DNA of 24,050 nt, taken from contig DMAZ01000070.1 of NCBI GenBank assembly GCA_003446335.1, forward strand, positions 1 through 24,050, written 5' to 3'. Positions 23,107 to 24,050 of the stretch are shown piece after piece. The translations under genes and the position numbers were made by a program. Source of the stretch: Lachnospiraceae bacterium (GTDB lineage Bacteria; Bacillota_A; Clostridia; Lachnospirales; Lachnospiraceae). Every line of letters begins with the position of its first letter. The stretch's first letter is position 1. Below the pieces are notes generated by a model. That model was not told the DNA's origin and ran no database searches. It saw only the letters and a list, made by a program, of their open reading frames with translations.

Positions 23107-24050
23107 ATGTATCAGGATGAGTACAAACGCTGGCTCGCTGCCGACCTCGAAGATCCGGATCTTAAACCGGAGCTCCTCAAAATTGCTGATGATGACGAGG
23201 CAATCAAAGAGCGCTTCGCAGTTTCTCTTGCGTTCGGTACAGCAGGTCTCCGCGGAACACTCGGCGCAGGAACGAACCGCATGAATATCTGGGTCGTTCG
23301 TCAGGCTACACAGGGTGTTGCCAACTGGGTAAAGACGCAGGGTGGAAATCAGACAGTCGCTATCAGCTATGACAGCCGTTTAAAGAGTGATGTATTTGCC
23401 AAGGAAGCCGCCTCTGTTCTTGCAGGCAATGGAATCAACGTTCGTATCTACGATGCACTTATGCCGGTCCCGGCTCTCAGCTTCGCTACACGCTACTATA
23501 AGTGCAATGCGGGTATCATGATCACAGCTTCCCATAATCCGTCCAAGTACAATGGCTTCAAGGCTTACGGCCCGGATGGGTGCCAGATGACTGACGATGC
23601 AGCTGCTATCGTTTATGATGAAATTCAGAAGACAGATATTCTCACAGGTATCACAAAGATGTCCTTTGCGGCAGGCGTTAACAGCGGACTGATCAAGTAC
23701 GTTGAAGATGACTGCAAGGATGCTTTCTATGAAGCTATCGAAGCACGCCAGGTCCGTCCGGGTCTCTGCAAGACTGCAGGCCTCAAGCTGGTCTACTCAC
23801 CGCTGAACGGCACAGGTCTCGTACCGGTCACCAAGGTCCTCGGCGACATGGGCATCACAGACATCACGATCGTTCCGGAACAGGAATATCCGAACGGCTA
23901 CTTCACAACGGCTCCGTACCCGAATCCGGAAATTTACGAGGCAATGAAGTATGGTGTTGAGCTTGCAATCCAGGAAGGTGCAGACCTTATGCTTGCGACC
24001 GATCCGGATGCTGACCGTGTCGGTATTGCCATGAAGTGCCCGGACGGCTC
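23107..24050 (+). CDS. Phosphoglucomutase/phosphomannomutase-type enzyme (partial, runs off the right edge)
   Basis: The open frame starts at ATG 23107 with TGGAGGGA 5-7 nt upstream and is still open at the window end, giving about 314 residues of an enzyme usually near 500-580 long. Signatures of the alpha-D-phosphohexomutase superfamily are clear: FGTAGLRG (43-50), the phosphoserine loop TASHNP with Ser142, and the metal loop DPDADR (299-304). It interconverts hexose-1- and hexose-6-phosphates. The N-terminus (EYKRWL and FGTAGLRGTLGAGTNRMN) resembles the eukaryote-type phosphoglucomutase/phosphopentomutase group of Firmicutes (PgcA-like). The substrate, glucose or mannose phosphate, cannot be fixed from this part. 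Confidence 0.95.
   Translation, partial: MYQDEYKRWLAADLEDPDLKPELLKIADDDEAIKERFAVSLAFGTAGLRGTLGAGTNRMNIWVVRQATQGVANWVKTQGGNQTVAISYDSRLKSDVFAKEAASVLAGNGINVRIYDALMPVPALSFATRYYKCNAGIMITASHNPSKYNGFKAYGPDGCQMTDDAAAIVYDEIQKTDILTGITKMSFAAGVNSGLIKYVEDDCKDAFYEAIEARQVRPGLCKTAGLKLVYSPLNGTGLVPVTKVLGDMGITDITIVPEQEYPNGYFTTAPYPNPEIYEAMKYGVELAIQEGADLMLATDPDADRVGIAMKCPDG

Noticed and set aside
1..24050. CRISPR array, insertion sequence, tRNA, rRNA or prophage
   Set aside because: No regularly spaced repeats, transposase or integrase motifs, tRNA-like cloverleafs or phage structural genes were seen on either strand.

Overview
The window looks like a chromosomal segment of a Gram-positive, Lachnospiraceae-like Clostridia bacterium. 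This is inferred from the sequence: roughly 50% GC, strong AGGAGG-type ribosome binding sites, sigmaA-type TTGACA/TATAAT promoters, GSI-alpha glutamine synthetase beside an ANTAR regulator, RibU under an FMN riboswitch, a lysine riboswitch before dapA, and a RiPP-style double-glycine leader. Nothing points to a prophage, transposon, CRISPR array, rRNA or tRNA.

Region 1-3.7 kb (minus strand). A LytTR response regulator is followed by the start of its membrane sensor kinase, which runs off the left edge. Then come a lone HicB-like protein and a nitrogen-assimilation operon, glnA plus an ANTAR RNA-binding regulator. The glnA leader has a consensus promoter, an intrinsic terminator, and an overlapping hexaloop hairpin of the ANTAR-target type, so the second gene of the operon probably controls read-through into the operon.

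Region 3.7-8.5 kb (minus strand). A large membrane-anchored GH78 (alpha-L-rhamnosidase)-like protein has degenerate catalytic motifs. It is followed by the riboflavin ECF S-component RibU, with a complete FMN riboswitch, terminator and promoter, and by a small protein of unknown function.

Region 8.5-11.8 kb (plus strand). A membrane-anchored IphP-type tyrosine phosphatase precedes a cytoplasmic GH32 beta-fructosidase. An elaborate hairpin terminator lies between these and the convergent genes that follow.

Region 11.8-18.3 kb (minus strand). This holds a secreted SLH-repeat protein with a cysteine-hydrolase-like C-terminus, a HEPN-type ApeA antiphage effector 26 nt upstream of it, an orphan peptide with a double-glycine leader, the sodium/proline symporter PutP, a TetR regulator, and a PHP-type histidinol-phosphatase overlapping the TetR gene by 4 nt.

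Region 18.6-24.05 kb. On the plus strand are an OGG-type DNA glycosylase and dapA behind a lysine riboswitch and terminator. On the minus strand are a six-helix voltage-gated K+ channel with a cytosolic RCK_C-like tail and a barnase/barstar pair whose barnase is a lipoprotein. A phosphoglucomutase/phosphomannomutase-type gene with a structured leader runs off the right edge.

Overall this is a housekeeping backbone (nitrogen, lysine, riboflavin and sugar metabolism, DNA repair) with scattered accessory conflict genes: ApeA, lipoprotein barnase/barstar, the double-glycine peptide and lone HicB. The most notable items are the compact ANTAR-type attenuator at glnA, the degenerate GH78 protein, the surface barnase and the ApeA locus.
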